A DNA stretch of 64,000 bases from Flavivirga eckloniae (GTDB lineage Bacteria; Bacteroidota; Bacteroidia; Flavobacteriales; Flavobacteriaceae), in the NCBI RefSeq assembly GCF_002886045.1, contig NZ_CP025791.1, positions 4,541,001-4,605,000 on the forward strand, written 5' to 3'. The notes below the pieces were generated by a model. It ran no database searches, was not told where the DNA came from, and saw only the letters and a program-made list of their open reading frames with translations. A program made the position numbers and the translations under genes. This document shows positions 8,335-16,514 of the stretch, one piece after another (the first letter of the stretch is position 1; each line of letters starts with the position of its first letter).

Positions 8335-8923
8335 AAAGCTGAAGTATTTGCTGCCCATATTCTGTTTGTTATGTTTTTCGATGGTAAGCCAGGAGGAAGA
8401 TGTACTGTGGGAAAAGAATAACTATGATGTGGATGATAAAGATAATGGCTCTAATAATTGGGCAAATTGGTTGACCTACAAAAAGATGTTTAGTAAACAT
8501 CATGAAAACTGGTCTATAAAATATACTGGTTTTGAGGATGTTGATGATGACTTTATCATACCATTTACTTTGTCTTACGAACACAATAAGATTAAAGCGG
8601 GCATCTTAGAAGGTTTAGGATATAAGAAAGCCGATATTTTTTCGCTAGGTTTTGGTTTTGATGGGTATCTGGTTATGTATCCCGGTGTTTATCTGGGGTT
8701 GGGAGTAGGTGTATCTCCAGGTATGGAAACCATAACTAAAATAAATGACTCTAAAAACTCACGCTTTTATATAAATGGCGGCCTTAAACAAGGACTCAAG
8801 ATAGTACCCTGGCCCAAATTGGGGATTGTACTAGGAGTCGAATTCTTCCAAAAGCTTCAAAGATCGAAAGTGTATACATCCGAGATTGGTTGGGCATTGG
8901 AACTGGGAATCAATTTTAAATAA
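8327..8923 (+). CDS. Secreted hypothetical protein, probable outer-membrane beta-structure
   Basis: The start at 8327 (MVKKLKYLLPIFCLLCFSM) is preferred over the upstream ATG at 8300 because it gives a proper signal peptide and an ATGGTTAA overlap with the previous stop, suggesting translational coupling. 198 residues; after the signal peptide, residues 20-60 are acidic, then strands with glycine-rich turns (LGFGFDGYLVMYPGVYLGLGVGVSPG) and a C-terminal GWALELGINFK with terminal aromatic residue, as in small outer-membrane barrels. No family is recognised with certainty. Confidence 0.65.
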   Translation: MVKKLKYLLPIFCLLCFSMVSQEEDVLWEKNNYDVDDKDNGSNNWANWLTYKKMFSKHHENWSIKYTGFEDVDDDFIIPFTLSYEHNKIKAGILEGLGYKKADIFSLGFGFDGYLVMYPGVYLGLGVGVSPGMETITKINDSKNSRFYINGGLKQGLKIVPWPKLGIVLGVEFFQKLQRSKVYTSEIGWALELGINFK

Positions 8924-8958
8924 ACAAATTAAATAGTAACATTAAAACAAGTATTAAA

Positions 8959-9516
8959 ATGACAAAGAAAGCAAAATTGTTTACATTTTTTATTCTATCC
9001 ATATTATGGATGTCGAACGCCCAAAGTGGAGGAAGTTCCGATTTTGAATTCGGAATAAAAGGCGGGGCGAATTTATCTGGGTTTAGAAACGTTTCTTCCA
9101 AGTATAAAGCAGGTATATCTGCTGGATTGTTTGTGCAATGTCAAGTGTCCGATCGTGTTAGTTTACAATCTGAACTATTGTATAATGCTTTTGGCGGAAA
9201 AGCGAAAAATAATAATCAAAAAACAAAACTTAATTATGCGAGTTTCGTACCCGTTAAACTTAAATATCAATTGTTTGATCTTTTAAAAATAGGCATAGGG
9301 CCTCAAATATCCTATCTAGTTTCGGCTAAAGGAAGAGGTGTTTCCAAAAAGAATTTTAATAAACTGGATTTTGGAGGCGTTGCAGGGTTAGAAATAGAGC
9401 TTGTAGAAAAATTAAATGTTTTTGCTCAATATTACTATGGTGTACGTGATATTTCAAAAGCACCAGGAAAGGTAAGTAATAAAGCAATTCAGGTAGGTTT
9501 GGCGTATAGTTTTTGA
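8959..9516 (+). CDS. Outer-membrane beta-barrel protein (porin-like, OMP_b-brl type)
   Basis: 185 residues with signal peptide ending near MSNAQ (about residue 21). The mature part begins FEFGIKGGANLSGF, the hallmark of the small flavobacterial OMP_b-brl_2 barrels, followed by alternating strands (AGISAGLFVQCQVSDRVSLQSELLY), GPQISYLVSAKG, and a terminal phenylalanine (VGLAYSF). It would be an 8-10-strand barrel of unknown function. It is 35 nt after the previous gene and closes the three-gene envelope unit. Confidence 0.8.
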   Translation: MTKKAKLFTFFILSILWMSNAQSGGSSDFEFGIKGGANLSGFRNVSSKYKAGISAGLFVQCQVSDRVSLQSELLYNAFGGKAKNNNQKTKLNYASFVPVKLKYQLFDLLKIGIGPQISYLVSAKGRGVSKKNFNKLDFGGVAGLEIELVEKLNVFAQYYYGVRDISKAPGKVSNKAIQVGLAYSF

Positions 9517-9520
9517 TTTG

Positions 9521-9602
9521 TAGTGAAACTCAATTTTGAGATGTCTGGAAGACATATTCAAAATTACGAGTTGAGCTAATCCTCACTTTTGTAGTAGGAT
9601 TT
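9521..9602 (+). repeat. Two-hairpin extragenic repeat, copy 1
   Basis: Shares TAGTGAAACTC-ATTTTGA...ATTCAAAAT...CTAATCC...GGAT with the copy at 25284-25366. The first stem is AATTTTGA/TCAAAATT with an inner ATGTC/GACAT stem; the second is AATCC/GGATT. The stem letters differ between copies but the pairing is kept. It starts just after the stop of the barrel gene. Confidence 0.6.
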
Positions 9603-9684
9603 AAATTTAATCCTTTTATTCATTAGTAGTGCCAAACCGAGGTTGATTGATAGTGGTTGTCGGTGTAGTTCCCGACGGATTAGT

Positions 9685-9715
9685 CGGAAGAATTTTTCTT
9701 CCGGCTTTTCTTTTG
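9685..9715 (+). terminator. Terminator-like hairpin
   Basis: 8-bp stem CGGAAGAA/TTCTTCCG with a 3-nt loop, followed by GCTTTTCTTTT. It may end the 7924-9516 unit. A further hairpin AACTTGGA/TCCAAGTT at 9725-9755 lies downstream of the minus-strand GH92 gene. Confidence 0.6.
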
Positions 9716-9808
9716 ATTATAGGGAACTTGGAAAAACTAAAGTTTCTTCCAAGTTCTACAACCAAGACAAGATACGCATCCTTAAACATTGGGTTATGAG
9801 CTAAAGCT

Positions 9809-12793
9809 TTACTTCAAGAACTTTTCAATTTCTTTTTTCCATACCAAGTACCCTTTTCCATTTAAATGTAAACCATCTATGCTATAAGATGTATTGAGTT
9901 TTCCGTGTTCGTCTGCAAAAACGGGGTTTAAATCTATGTAGTTTATGTTTCTTTCTGCACATAGCTGTTTTAAAAAGCGGTTGATGTCTCTAATGCTCTT
10001 ATTGGGTCTTGTGCTATGAACGTTATCATCTACAGGGAGAATACTTTGAATAAAGATTTCTGTATTAGGCGATTGCTTTTTTACGGTATCCAGAATGGTT
10101 ACATAATTATTATTAATGTAATCGACCGTTTTACCATAAGCTAGGTCATTAGTACCAATCATGATAAACAGTTGTTTTGGATTGGAAGAGGTTACTTCTT
10201 CCAATCGACCTAACACCCCATCGGTATCGTCGCCACCAATACCACGATTTTTAATATTGGGGTTTTGAAAAAGCTCGGACCATTCGGCGCCATCGGTGAT
10301 GCTGTTCCCTAGAAAAATGATTTCATTTTCAGTATCAGGAAGGGACTCAAAGTGTTCTTTTTTATGATAATAATACGCTTTAATAGCTTTGTTCCATTCT
10401 GCCAGTTCTTCGCCCAATCTATCGTAAGCTAAAATGATATCCTGTTCTTCTTTAGAAATTAGGGTACTCAACGAAGGTGGAGAATTTTCGGGTTTAGCGC
10501 CCCATTTTTTATTGGGCTTCGATCCCATTTTTAAAATAAGTTTGCCGCCATTTATAAGATCGCTATGATAGAACCAAGGTTTATTTAATGGTTTGCCATT
10601 TAGTTTAGCAGATTGAATATAGATGTTATCGGACGATACATTTTTGGCTTCAATAACAAAAGTGCCACCCGGATAATATTTAGGATCTAGTTTTAAGGTT
10701 ATTTTTTTAAACTGCGGGCTTCCAATTTCATATATCGGGTTTATTGAAGTGCCCCCATCCATTTGGAATAGTCCCATAGCACTCATAACGTACCAGGCAC
10801 CCATTTGCCCTTGGTCTTCATCGCCTTTCCAGCCTCCAATAGGATCGTTACCATAATATTTGTTTCTAATTTCATTCACCCATTTTTGGGTAAGCCAAGG
10901 TTTGCCAGAATAATTAAACAAATAAGCGGCTTGCATATTGGGTTGGTTACCATGGTTAATAGGCAAAACGCCCATACCATCGAGGGAATTACTGCCTAAA
11001 TGCTCTGAGTTGAAATTGTGTTTGGCTGAGGTTTCAAACCCCTCTTGCAAACGGTTATTAAATGTTTCTTTACCCATGAGGTTAATTAATCCATTAATAT
11101 CGTGCGGTACAAAATAGGTGTATTGCCAAGCATTACCCTCAACAAAACCAGACCCTAACCAGGCAACATCGCCAAATGGCTTAAAGTTAGGCACCCAACT
11201 ACCATCTGCGCGTTTTCTTCTGGTAAACCCAATGGTTTTATCGAAAACATGTCTATAATTATAAGCTCGTTTAGTAAACTCCTTATAATCCTTTTCTTTT
11301 CCCAGTGCTTTGGAAAACTGCCCTACAGTGTAATCATTATAAGCATAAGCCAATGTATTGGAAGCAGGGCCTTCCTCATCAGGTACATAGCCCTTTTCAA
11401 TATAGGTTTTAAGGTTTCTGTTACCCACATAGCCACCACTTTTATGCAAATGTCCAGGTTCTTTTTGTAGCTTAACTATAGCTTCGTATGCCTTTTCAAC
11501 ATCATAATCCTTTATACCCTTATGGTATGCATTTGTAATCAGGGCAATTTGATCTGATGCAACCATGATACCAGAATACTCAATACCAGTGGCCCCTTTA
11601 GGTAACCAACCTCCTTTATCGTATATTTCCAGAATACTGTTTACCCAGTTATTGGCAATATTAGGAGTTGCTAAAGACCATAATTGGTTTAAATTCCAAT
11701 ACGTTCCCCAAAAAGCATCACTGGCATATAAAGGTTTAGAAGCATCCTTCAATTGCTGTACTTTTTCGTTCATGTCCATGTATGTCCCATTAACATCACT
11801 CCAGGTACTTCTACCCGCATAAGCTCTATACATATTGGTATAAAACTTCTTTTTTAGATCTGTTCTGGGATCTTCAACAGTAATTTTATTGAGTAAGTTG
11901 TTCCATGCCGTTTGCGAATCATTTTTAACGGCATCAAAGTCCCAATTGAAGGCATCCAGCTCGGTTTCCAAATTTAATCGTGCTTGGGGAATACTCACCA
12001 AAGAGATACCCGTTTGTACCATGATTTGTTCACCTTCTTTAGTATCAAACTCTACAAAAGCACCAACATCTTTATGACCAAAACCAGAAGAAATGTTTGT
12101 TGCGTTTCTAATAATATCTTCTTTTACCCAGCCATTAAAACTTTTAAAGGGCTTGTTAAAACGCATAACGAAATTAAGTGTATAATCGTTAAACTGTGCT
12201 TTCCTGAGGCTTTGTTGGTAACTAACCCCTTCAATTTCATAATCACTTACTTTAGTTATTTGGGTATAAAAAATTTCGTAACCATATTCGGAAGGAATTA
12301 AAAGGTCAACCAAAATTCTCGCCTCTTTTGATTCTGGAAAGGTGTAACGTTGAAATCCTGTTCTGGTTGTTGTAGTAAGTTCTGCCTTTACATTATAGTC
12401 ATCTAATATAACCGAGTAATAACCCGCTTCTGCTTTTTCATTTTTATGGGAAAATCTCGAACGATACCCTCTGTCTGGATCTTTTTCGGTGCCTTCCTGA
12501 ATTTTTAAAGCTCCCGTAGTTGGCATGGTCCTAAGACCTGCCATGGTCCATGAATGGATATGGCTAAAACCCGATATATTTTCAATAGTGTATTCGTAAC
12601 CTGCTTTCCAGCCTAATTCTTGATTATCTGGACTAAGTTTAACCATTCCGAATGGGCGGGTAGGTCCGGGAAACATATTCCAACGCGAGTCGTGGGTGCC
12701 AACCATAGGATCAACGAAATCTACTGGGCGTTCTTGAGCAGAAATGCTTTGCAAAAGAGTAATTATGCCGAAGCAAAACATAAGTTTTTTCAT
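9809..12793 (-). CDS. GH92 alpha-mannosidase fused to SGNH/GDSL hydrolase
   Basis: 994 residues from the ATG at 12793, chosen because MKKLMFCFGIITLLQSISAQ is a clean signal peptide; an upstream ATG at 12823 adds ten residues before it. The GH92 region (about residues 25-760) shows DFVDPMVGTHD, FPGPTRPFGMVKLSPDNQ, GYEYTIENISGFSHIH and GDEDQGQMGAWYVMSAMG, which carries the acidic residue of the family's GNED-like motif. GH92 enzymes are calcium-dependent inverting exo-alpha-mannosidases. A C-terminal SGNH domain (about 820-994) keeps all blocks: GNSIT, RGIGGDDT, IMIGTNDL and DGLHLN. The pair could remove mannose and acyl groups from one glycan. It is divergent from the DUF5005-like gene, and the kinase-isomerase at 22482 fits the mannose product. 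Confidence 0.9.
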   Translation of the reverse strand: MKKLMFCFGIITLLQSISAQERPVDFVDPMVGTHDSRWNMFPGPTRPFGMVKLSPDNQELGWKAGYEYTIENISGFSHIHSWTMAGLRTMPTTGALKIQEGTEKDPDRGYRSRFSHKNEKAEAGYYSVILDDYNVKAELTTTTRTGFQRYTFPESKEARILVDLLIPSEYGYEIFYTQITKVSDYEIEGVSYQQSLRKAQFNDYTLNFVMRFNKPFKSFNGWVKEDIIRNATNISSGFGHKDVGAFVEFDTKEGEQIMVQTGISLVSIPQARLNLETELDAFNWDFDAVKNDSQTAWNNLLNKITVEDPRTDLKKKFYTNMYRAYAGRSTWSDVNGTYMDMNEKVQQLKDASKPLYASDAFWGTYWNLNQLWSLATPNIANNWVNSILEIYDKGGWLPKGATGIEYSGIMVASDQIALITNAYHKGIKDYDVEKAYEAIVKLQKEPGHLHKSGGYVGNRNLKTYIEKGYVPDEEGPASNTLAYAYNDYTVGQFSKALGKEKDYKEFTKRAYNYRHVFDKTIGFTRRKRADGSWVPNFKPFGDVAWLGSGFVEGNAWQYTYFVPHDINGLINLMGKETFNNRLQEGFETSAKHNFNSEHLGSNSLDGMGVLPINHGNQPNMQAAYLFNYSGKPWLTQKWVNEIRNKYYGNDPIGGWKGDEDQGQMGAWYVMSAMGLFQMDGGTSINPIYEIGSPQFKKITLKLDPKYYPGGTFVIEAKNVSSDNIYIQSAKLNGKPLNKPWFYHSDLINGGKLILKMGSKPNKKWGAKPENSPPSLSTLISKEEQDIILAYDRLGEELAEWNKAIKAYYYHKKEHFESLPDTENEIIFLGNSITDGAEWSELFQNPNIKNRGIGGDDTDGVLGRLEEVTSSNPKQLFIMIGTNDLAYGKTVDYINNNYVTILDTVKKQSPNTEIFIQSILPVDDNVHSTRPNKSIRDINRFLKQLCAERNINYIDLNPVFADEHGKLNTSYSIDGLHLNGKGYLVWKKEIEKFLK

Positions 12794-12898
12794 GAAATAT
12801 TGGGTTTTGGGGGGAGGTATCAAAAATTAAGCCTCTTTTTTATAGGTTATTTTTAAGAAATTGTTAATTCTTTACAAAGGTATTAAAATATGAATTAT

Positions 12899-12912
12899 TA
12901 TGTATGGACATA
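12899..12912. promoter_or_regulatory. Candidate GntR operator, site 1
   Basis: TATGTATGGACATA, a 14-bp palindrome of form TATGT-N4-ACATA, 13 bp upstream of the -7 element at 12926 and between the divergent GH92 and DUF5005-like genes. It matches the palindrome over the GntR start codon (14280-14293) in 12 of 14 positions. Confidence 0.6.
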
Positions 12913-12925
12913 TAAACAAATAAAC

Positions 12926-12933
12926 TATATTTG
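12926..12933 (+). promoter_or_regulatory. -7 promoter element TATATTTG
   Basis: Exact TAnnTTTG match, 86 nt before the start at 13020 and directly downstream of the candidate GntR operator, which would overlap the -33 region. Confidence 0.6.
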
Positions 12934-13019
12934 CACCAAAAATTATTGTACATACAATTTAGTGTTAGTTTACAAGTTTGATTATGAGCTATTCCGGCCA
13001 GTATTATTTAGTAAGTATT

Positions 13020-14144
13020 ATGAGAGTATGTATTTCGCTGGTCGGAATATGCCTTTTTTCTTGTGTTGAAAAGAAGGAAGAGGTTAAGCTAGTAGATCAT
13101 TCAGAAGTTGAAAAGGAGATTGAGGTTACAAAAGCCCAGGTATTCAACAAACTAGTCGTTGTAGATAGTTTGGGCGTAACAGGAGCAGACGGAGCCATTT
13201 CGTTTCTGCTAACAAATGGAACATCTGTATTTATGATGGGAGATTCCTTTTTAAAACCAGTTGTAGATGGAAAAAGGGATCCGAAAAGTAAAATGATTAA
13301 CAATACGTTTATTGTTGTAGATAAAAAGAACAACAGGTCTACTTCAATATTTAAGGGAACTTTAAATGATCCAGAAACCATGTTGTTGCCTAAAAATAAC
13401 AAGGGAACTAAAGAGTACTATTGGCCTGGACATGGTTTCGAATTTAATGGCGAGCTTCATATTTTTATGTCGAGGTTTAAGCATATTTCTAATGATACCT
13501 GGGGATTTAAATATACTGGGGTTGACTATTTAAAATTAGATAAGGAGACTTTCAGTATCATTTCTCAGGAAGATTTTCCGTATGCCTTAAAAAATGGTGT
13601 TCACTATGGTCATTCCATAATTAATGAACAGGATTATACCTATATATATGGTAGCAAACAGGTTGATGACGGGGCTACATTACATGTAGCGCGGGGTGTT
13701 GTTGATGAAGCTACGAATACATTAACGGGTTACGAGTTTTTTAATGGCAAAGATTGGGTTAAAACCCCAGAGGAATCAGAGCAGTTAAAAGGAATTGACA
13801 AGCAAGTGCCCGAGCAGTTTACAGTGTTTAAGTATAGCAATAAGTATATTTTAATAATGCAGGAAAGGGATCTTACTTCAGGTAACATCTACTCGTATGT
13901 TTCAGATTTACCAACTGGGCCATGGAAGAACAAAACATTTTTGTATCATACAACCGAACAAGAAACATCTAAGAAAGATAAATTATTTACGTATAACGCA
14001 ATGGCGCATCCTCAATTTATTGAAAATGATAGGTTGTTAGTTTCATATTGTACCAATAGTTTTTTGGTACCAACAATACATGAAAACGTAGATTATTACC
14101 GTCCGAAGTTTTTATGGGTGCCTATGAAAAAAATATTGAACTAG
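13020..14144 (+). CDS. DUF5005-like beta-propeller lipoprotein
   Basis: 374 residues from the ATG at 13020, where MRVCISLVGICLFSC gives a lipoprotein signal (lipobox LFSC); a start at 12978 would add 14 residues ahead of it. The mature protein shows repeats of a five-bladed propeller fold: GADGAISFLLTNGTSVFMMG, YYWPGHGFEFNGELHIFMSR, YTYIYGSKQ, YILIMQERD and LFTYNAMAHPQF. This matches DUF4185/DUF5005-type proteins near glycoside hydrolases. It may bind or cleave glycans, but no catalytic residues can be named. Its promoter overlaps the candidate GntR operator and it lies directly upstream of the GntR gene. Confidence 0.7.
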   Translation: MRVCISLVGICLFSCVEKKEEVKLVDHSEVEKEIEVTKAQVFNKLVVVDSLGVTGADGAISFLLTNGTSVFMMGDSFLKPVVDGKRDPKSKMINNTFIVVDKKNNRSTSIFKGTLNDPETMLLPKNNKGTKEYYWPGHGFEFNGELHIFMSRFKHISNDTWGFKYTGVDYLKLDKETFSIISQEDFPYALKNGVHYGHSIINEQDYTYIYGSKQVDDGATLHVARGVVDEATNTLTGYEFFNGKDWVKTPEESEQLKGIDKQVPEQFTVFKYSNKYILIMQERDLTSGNIYSYVSDLPTGPWKNKTFLYHTTEQETSKKDKLFTYNAMAHPQFIENDRLLVSYCTNSFLVPTIHENVDYYRPKFLWVPMKKILN

Positions 14145-14267
14145 CTTAAGCCCAGTGAATTAAAGGGGTTGGTTATCATATGTTAATAAAAGACCTTTAT
14201 TGCCCATTTATTAGTTGAATTTTTGCAAAAACAATTATATATTTGTTAAGTTATTCATTTCTTTTAT

Positions 14268-14275
14268 TATATTTG
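14268..14275 (+). promoter_or_regulatory. -7 promoter element TATATTTG of the GntR gene
   Basis: Exact TAnnTTTG match ending 5 nt before the ATG at 14281. Transcription would start at or beside the A of the start codon, so the mRNA is probably leaderless. An identical element at 14238-14245 is a possible second promoter. Confidence 0.6.
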
Positions 14276-14279
14276 TTTA

Positions 14280-14293
14280 TATGTACGAACATA
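14280..14293. promoter_or_regulatory. Candidate GntR autoregulatory operator, site 2
   Basis: TATGTACGAACATA overlaps the start codon (ATG at 14281) and the expected transcription start. A bound repressor would block its own promoter. Confidence 0.65.
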
Positions 14294-15036
14294 GTGTTAT
14301 CGATAAATTGTTGAAAAAAGTAGATCATGGAAGTGTAATCCCATTACATATTCAGGTGGAAGAGCTATTGATGAGTATTATAAAGCTACCGGATTATGCA
14401 AATGGAAAGTTACTTCCTAAAGAAGTAGAGCTTGCCAAAAATTTGGGAGTATCAAGAAGTACAGTGAGACAGGCTAGTAATAGGTTGTCTGAAAAAAATC
14501 TAATAATTCGGAAAAAGGGTATAGGAACCCGGGTAAATAAGGATATGGTTACCACTAATTTAGATAGCTGGTCAAGTTTTAGCAAAGAAATGCTTGAAAA
14601 AGGCAAGACTATAATTAGTTATGTTTTCGAATTAAAGTTAATAAAATCAAATAAATTGGTTAGTCTAAAGCTAGGTGTAGAAGAAGGTACTAAGGTGTAT
14701 AAGCTGTCTAGAGTAAGAGGCGTAAAAAAAGAAGCCAAAGTATATTTTATTTCTTATTTTCATCCTAAAGTGCAACTTAAGAAAGACTACGATTATTCCA
14801 GACCGCTTTATAGTATTATTGAAGAAGAGTGTGGCTATTATGCAGAAGTTTCAAAAGAAGAGATTTCGGCAATAGTTGCCAACAAAGCTTTGGCGGATAA
14901 ACTCAATATTAAAGTAGGCGATCCTATACTTAAAAGAGATCGTTTGGTTTTAGACAGAGGTAAATCTGCTCTAGAATATAATATTGGTTATTACAAGGCC
15001 GAAAACTTTAAATACTCTGTAGAATTAAGAAGATAA
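14281..15036 (+). CDS. GntR-family regulator with UTRA domain (HutC/FarR type)
   Basis: 251 residues from the ATG at 14281. An upstream ATG at 14215 adds a hydrophobic 22-residue extension unlike any GntR N-terminus and lies before the promoter, so it is rejected. The N-terminal winged helix (about residues 10-75) has LLPKEVELAKNLGVSRSTVR, QASNRLSEKNLIIRKKGIGT. The C-terminal UTRA ligand-binding domain (about 95-250) has YKLSRVRGVKKEAKVYFISY, the acidic EEECGYYAEVSKEEISAI, and KVGDPILKRDRLV. UTRA domains usually sense sugars or sugar phosphates. Shared palindromes before this gene, the 13020 gene and the 15116 operon point to control of the mannose-type locus. Confidence 0.9.
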   Translation: MYEHSVIDKLLKKVDHGSVIPLHIQVEELLMSIIKLPDYANGKLLPKEVELAKNLGVSRSTVRQASNRLSEKNLIIRKKGIGTRVNKDMVTTNLDSWSSFSKEMLEKGKTIISYVFELKLIKSNKLVSLKLGVEEGTKVYKLSRVRGVKKEAKVYFISYFHPKVQLKKDYDYSRPLYSIIEEECGYYAEVSKEEISAIVANKALADKLNIKVGDPILKRDRLVLDRGKSALEYNIGYYKAENFKYSVELRR

Positions 15037-15085
15037 TATAATGTAAACATTAAAGATAAAAATAACCCCAATTAACACCCAATTC

Positions 15086-15099
15086 TATGTATGAACATT
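15086..15099. promoter_or_regulatory. Candidate GntR operator, site 3
   Basis: TATGTATGAACATT, one base from the TATGT-N4-ACATA form, 17 nt upstream of the ATG of the SusCD operon at 15116. Confidence 0.55.
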
Positions 15100-15115
15100 T
15101 AAACATTTACAAATT

Positions 15116-15565
15116 ATGATGAAAAATATTTTTACTATATGCGTGTTAGCGCTTTTTTTTATTGGCTGCGAAGACGATGATAATATTAATCCATCTGGAT
15201 TAATCGAAAATACAGTTGATATAAGCGGTAACTGGCAAGTTGCTTCTGTAACTCAAAACAATATTGATATTACTAACCAATTCGATTTTCAATCGTTAGG
15301 TTTAACATTCAAAAACAGTGGAGATACCCCGTCCACATTTACTAAAACAGGAACATCCAATATCCCTTTTCCATTTTCTATGACAGATGGAGCGTTTTCA
15401 TTCGATGATTTGGTCTACCCAACAAAGCTAAATTTTTCTGGTAGTGAGGACATTACCATGGAGTTAGCAGAGCTTCCTTTAGTTTCAAAAGGCAAAGACT
15501 TCAAATTGAGGGTAACCTTAGGCTGCTCAGATAACATATATGTGTATTCATTTAAGAAAAAGTAA
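15116..15565 (+). CDS. DUF5004-like lipocalin-type lipoprotein
   Basis: 149 residues with lipoprotein signal MMKNIFTICVLALFFIGC and an acidic EDDDN after the cysteine, as expected for surface-exposed Bacteroidota lipoproteins. The domain begins DISGNWQVASVTQNNIDIT and ends GCSDNIYVYSFKKK, a small lipocalin-like beta-barrel resembling the DUF5004 proteins encoded beside SusC/SusD pairs. It is first in the unit that leads to two DUF4961 proteins and SusC/SusD. A role in glycan binding at the cell surface is inferred from context. Confidence 0.65.
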   Translation: MMKNIFTICVLALFFIGCEDDDNINPSGLIENTVDISGNWQVASVTQNNIDITNQFDFQSLGLTFKNSGDTPSTFTKTGTSNIPFPFSMTDGAFSFDDLVYPTKLNFSGSEDITMELAELPLVSKGKDFKLRVTLGCSDNIYVYSFKKK

Positions 15566-15596
15566 AGTCTATAAAAAAAACTTAACCTAAACAAAC

Positions 15597-16463
15597 ATGA
15601 AAAAACTATTTAAACCAATCAGAAAAAAGACAGTAAGTGTGATCTTATTGTGCTTTACATTGTTACTATTCGTAAAATGTATAACTATCGAAGGAGTTAC
15701 ACAACCAACAACTGCAACTACAGGAGAGGTAATTAATATTACTTTGGATCTGAAAATGTTGCCAGAAGCAGATGATGATGAGTATTTAATTTTTGGATTT
15801 TTAGCCCCGATATCTTGGGATGTCGAGAACACGGCAACGGTTACTTATACCTCTACTGTGGGGAATGGAACAATGAGTTTAGCCCCTGTTGATGAAATTG
15901 CTCCTAATTCTTCCACCAATCTTACCTGGGCGAATGAAATGGCATCAGAACTTGGAATTGGTGCCAATTCGGGAGATGTTAAATGGATCGTATTTAAATC
16001 TGATGTTGAACTAGTAGGAGCAAATGGTGTTGAAATAACAGGTGAGATACAATTACAGGTTACGGTTGGTCCGGAAAACCTTAAAACTCAACTTGGGTAT
16101 GCCGTTGCTAATTCAAATTATGGTGTTAAAGTTTCTAATGGTTATCATGCAGTTTCATTCACAAATTGTATGGAAGTAACTGGAGGAACAAACCCTATTC
16201 ACGATTTATGTGCATCTCTAAGTGTTGATAATGAAGCTTTCGATCAGGCAAGTATCCTTCCAAACCCTTTTAATCATACTTTACGTATTGATTCTCAAGA
16301 TCGTTTACAAAAAGTCGAGATTTATTCTATGCTAGGAAAAAAGGTAGGGGATATACATTCAGGTTTTAAAAATATTCCCACCGATTATATTTCTAAAGGA
16401 GTTTATGTAGTAAAAGTTTACTCCGATAAAGGAGCTACTACGAAAACCCTTATTAAAAATTAG
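15597..16463 (+). CDS. DUF4961 protein with type IX sorting domain
   Basis: 288 residues. The N-terminal hydrophobic segment ends in FVKCITIE, a poor lipobox (Lys before Cys). The DUF4961 domain (about 30-200) has TQPTTATTGEVINITLDLK, FGFLAPISWDV and GPENLKTQLGYAVANS. The C-terminal ~70 residues form a type A T9SS sorting domain: SILPNPFNHTLRID, VEIYSMLGKK, ISKGVYVVKV and a lysine-rich end. It is paralogous to the next gene but has this sorting tail in place of that gene's extra domain. The role is probably glycan binding at the surface. Being both lipoprotein-like and T9SS-sorted is unusual. Confidence 0.8.
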   Translation: MKKLFKPIRKKTVSVILLCFTLLLFVKCITIEGVTQPTTATTGEVINITLDLKMLPEADDDEYLIFGFLAPISWDVENTATVTYTSTVGNGTMSLAPVDEIAPNSSTNLTWANEMASELGIGANSGDVKWIVFKSDVELVGANGVEITGEIQLQVTVGPENLKTQLGYAVANSNYGVKVSNGYHAVSFTNCMEVTGGTNPIHDLCASLSVDNEAFDQASILPNPFNHTLRIDSQDRLQKVEIYSMLGKKVGDIHSGFKNIPTDYISKGVYVVKVYSDKGATTKTLIKN

Positions 16464-16514
16464 AATATCCGGTTTACAAATCTAAGCCCCATTCAAAAAG
16501 ATAAAAAAATTACA

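Noticed and set aside
14238-14245. Second TATATTTG upstream of the GntR gene
   Set aside because: Matches the consensus but the copy at 14268 is better placed; noted as a possible alternative only.
14215-14280. Upstream ATG extending the GntR protein by 22 residues
   Set aside because: The extension is hydrophobic, atypical for GntR, and lies upstream of the promoter element at 14268.
15039-15052. Palindrome TAATGT-AA-ACATTA after the GntR gene
   Set aside because: The half-site spacing (2) differs from the N4 operator form, so it was not added to the regulon.
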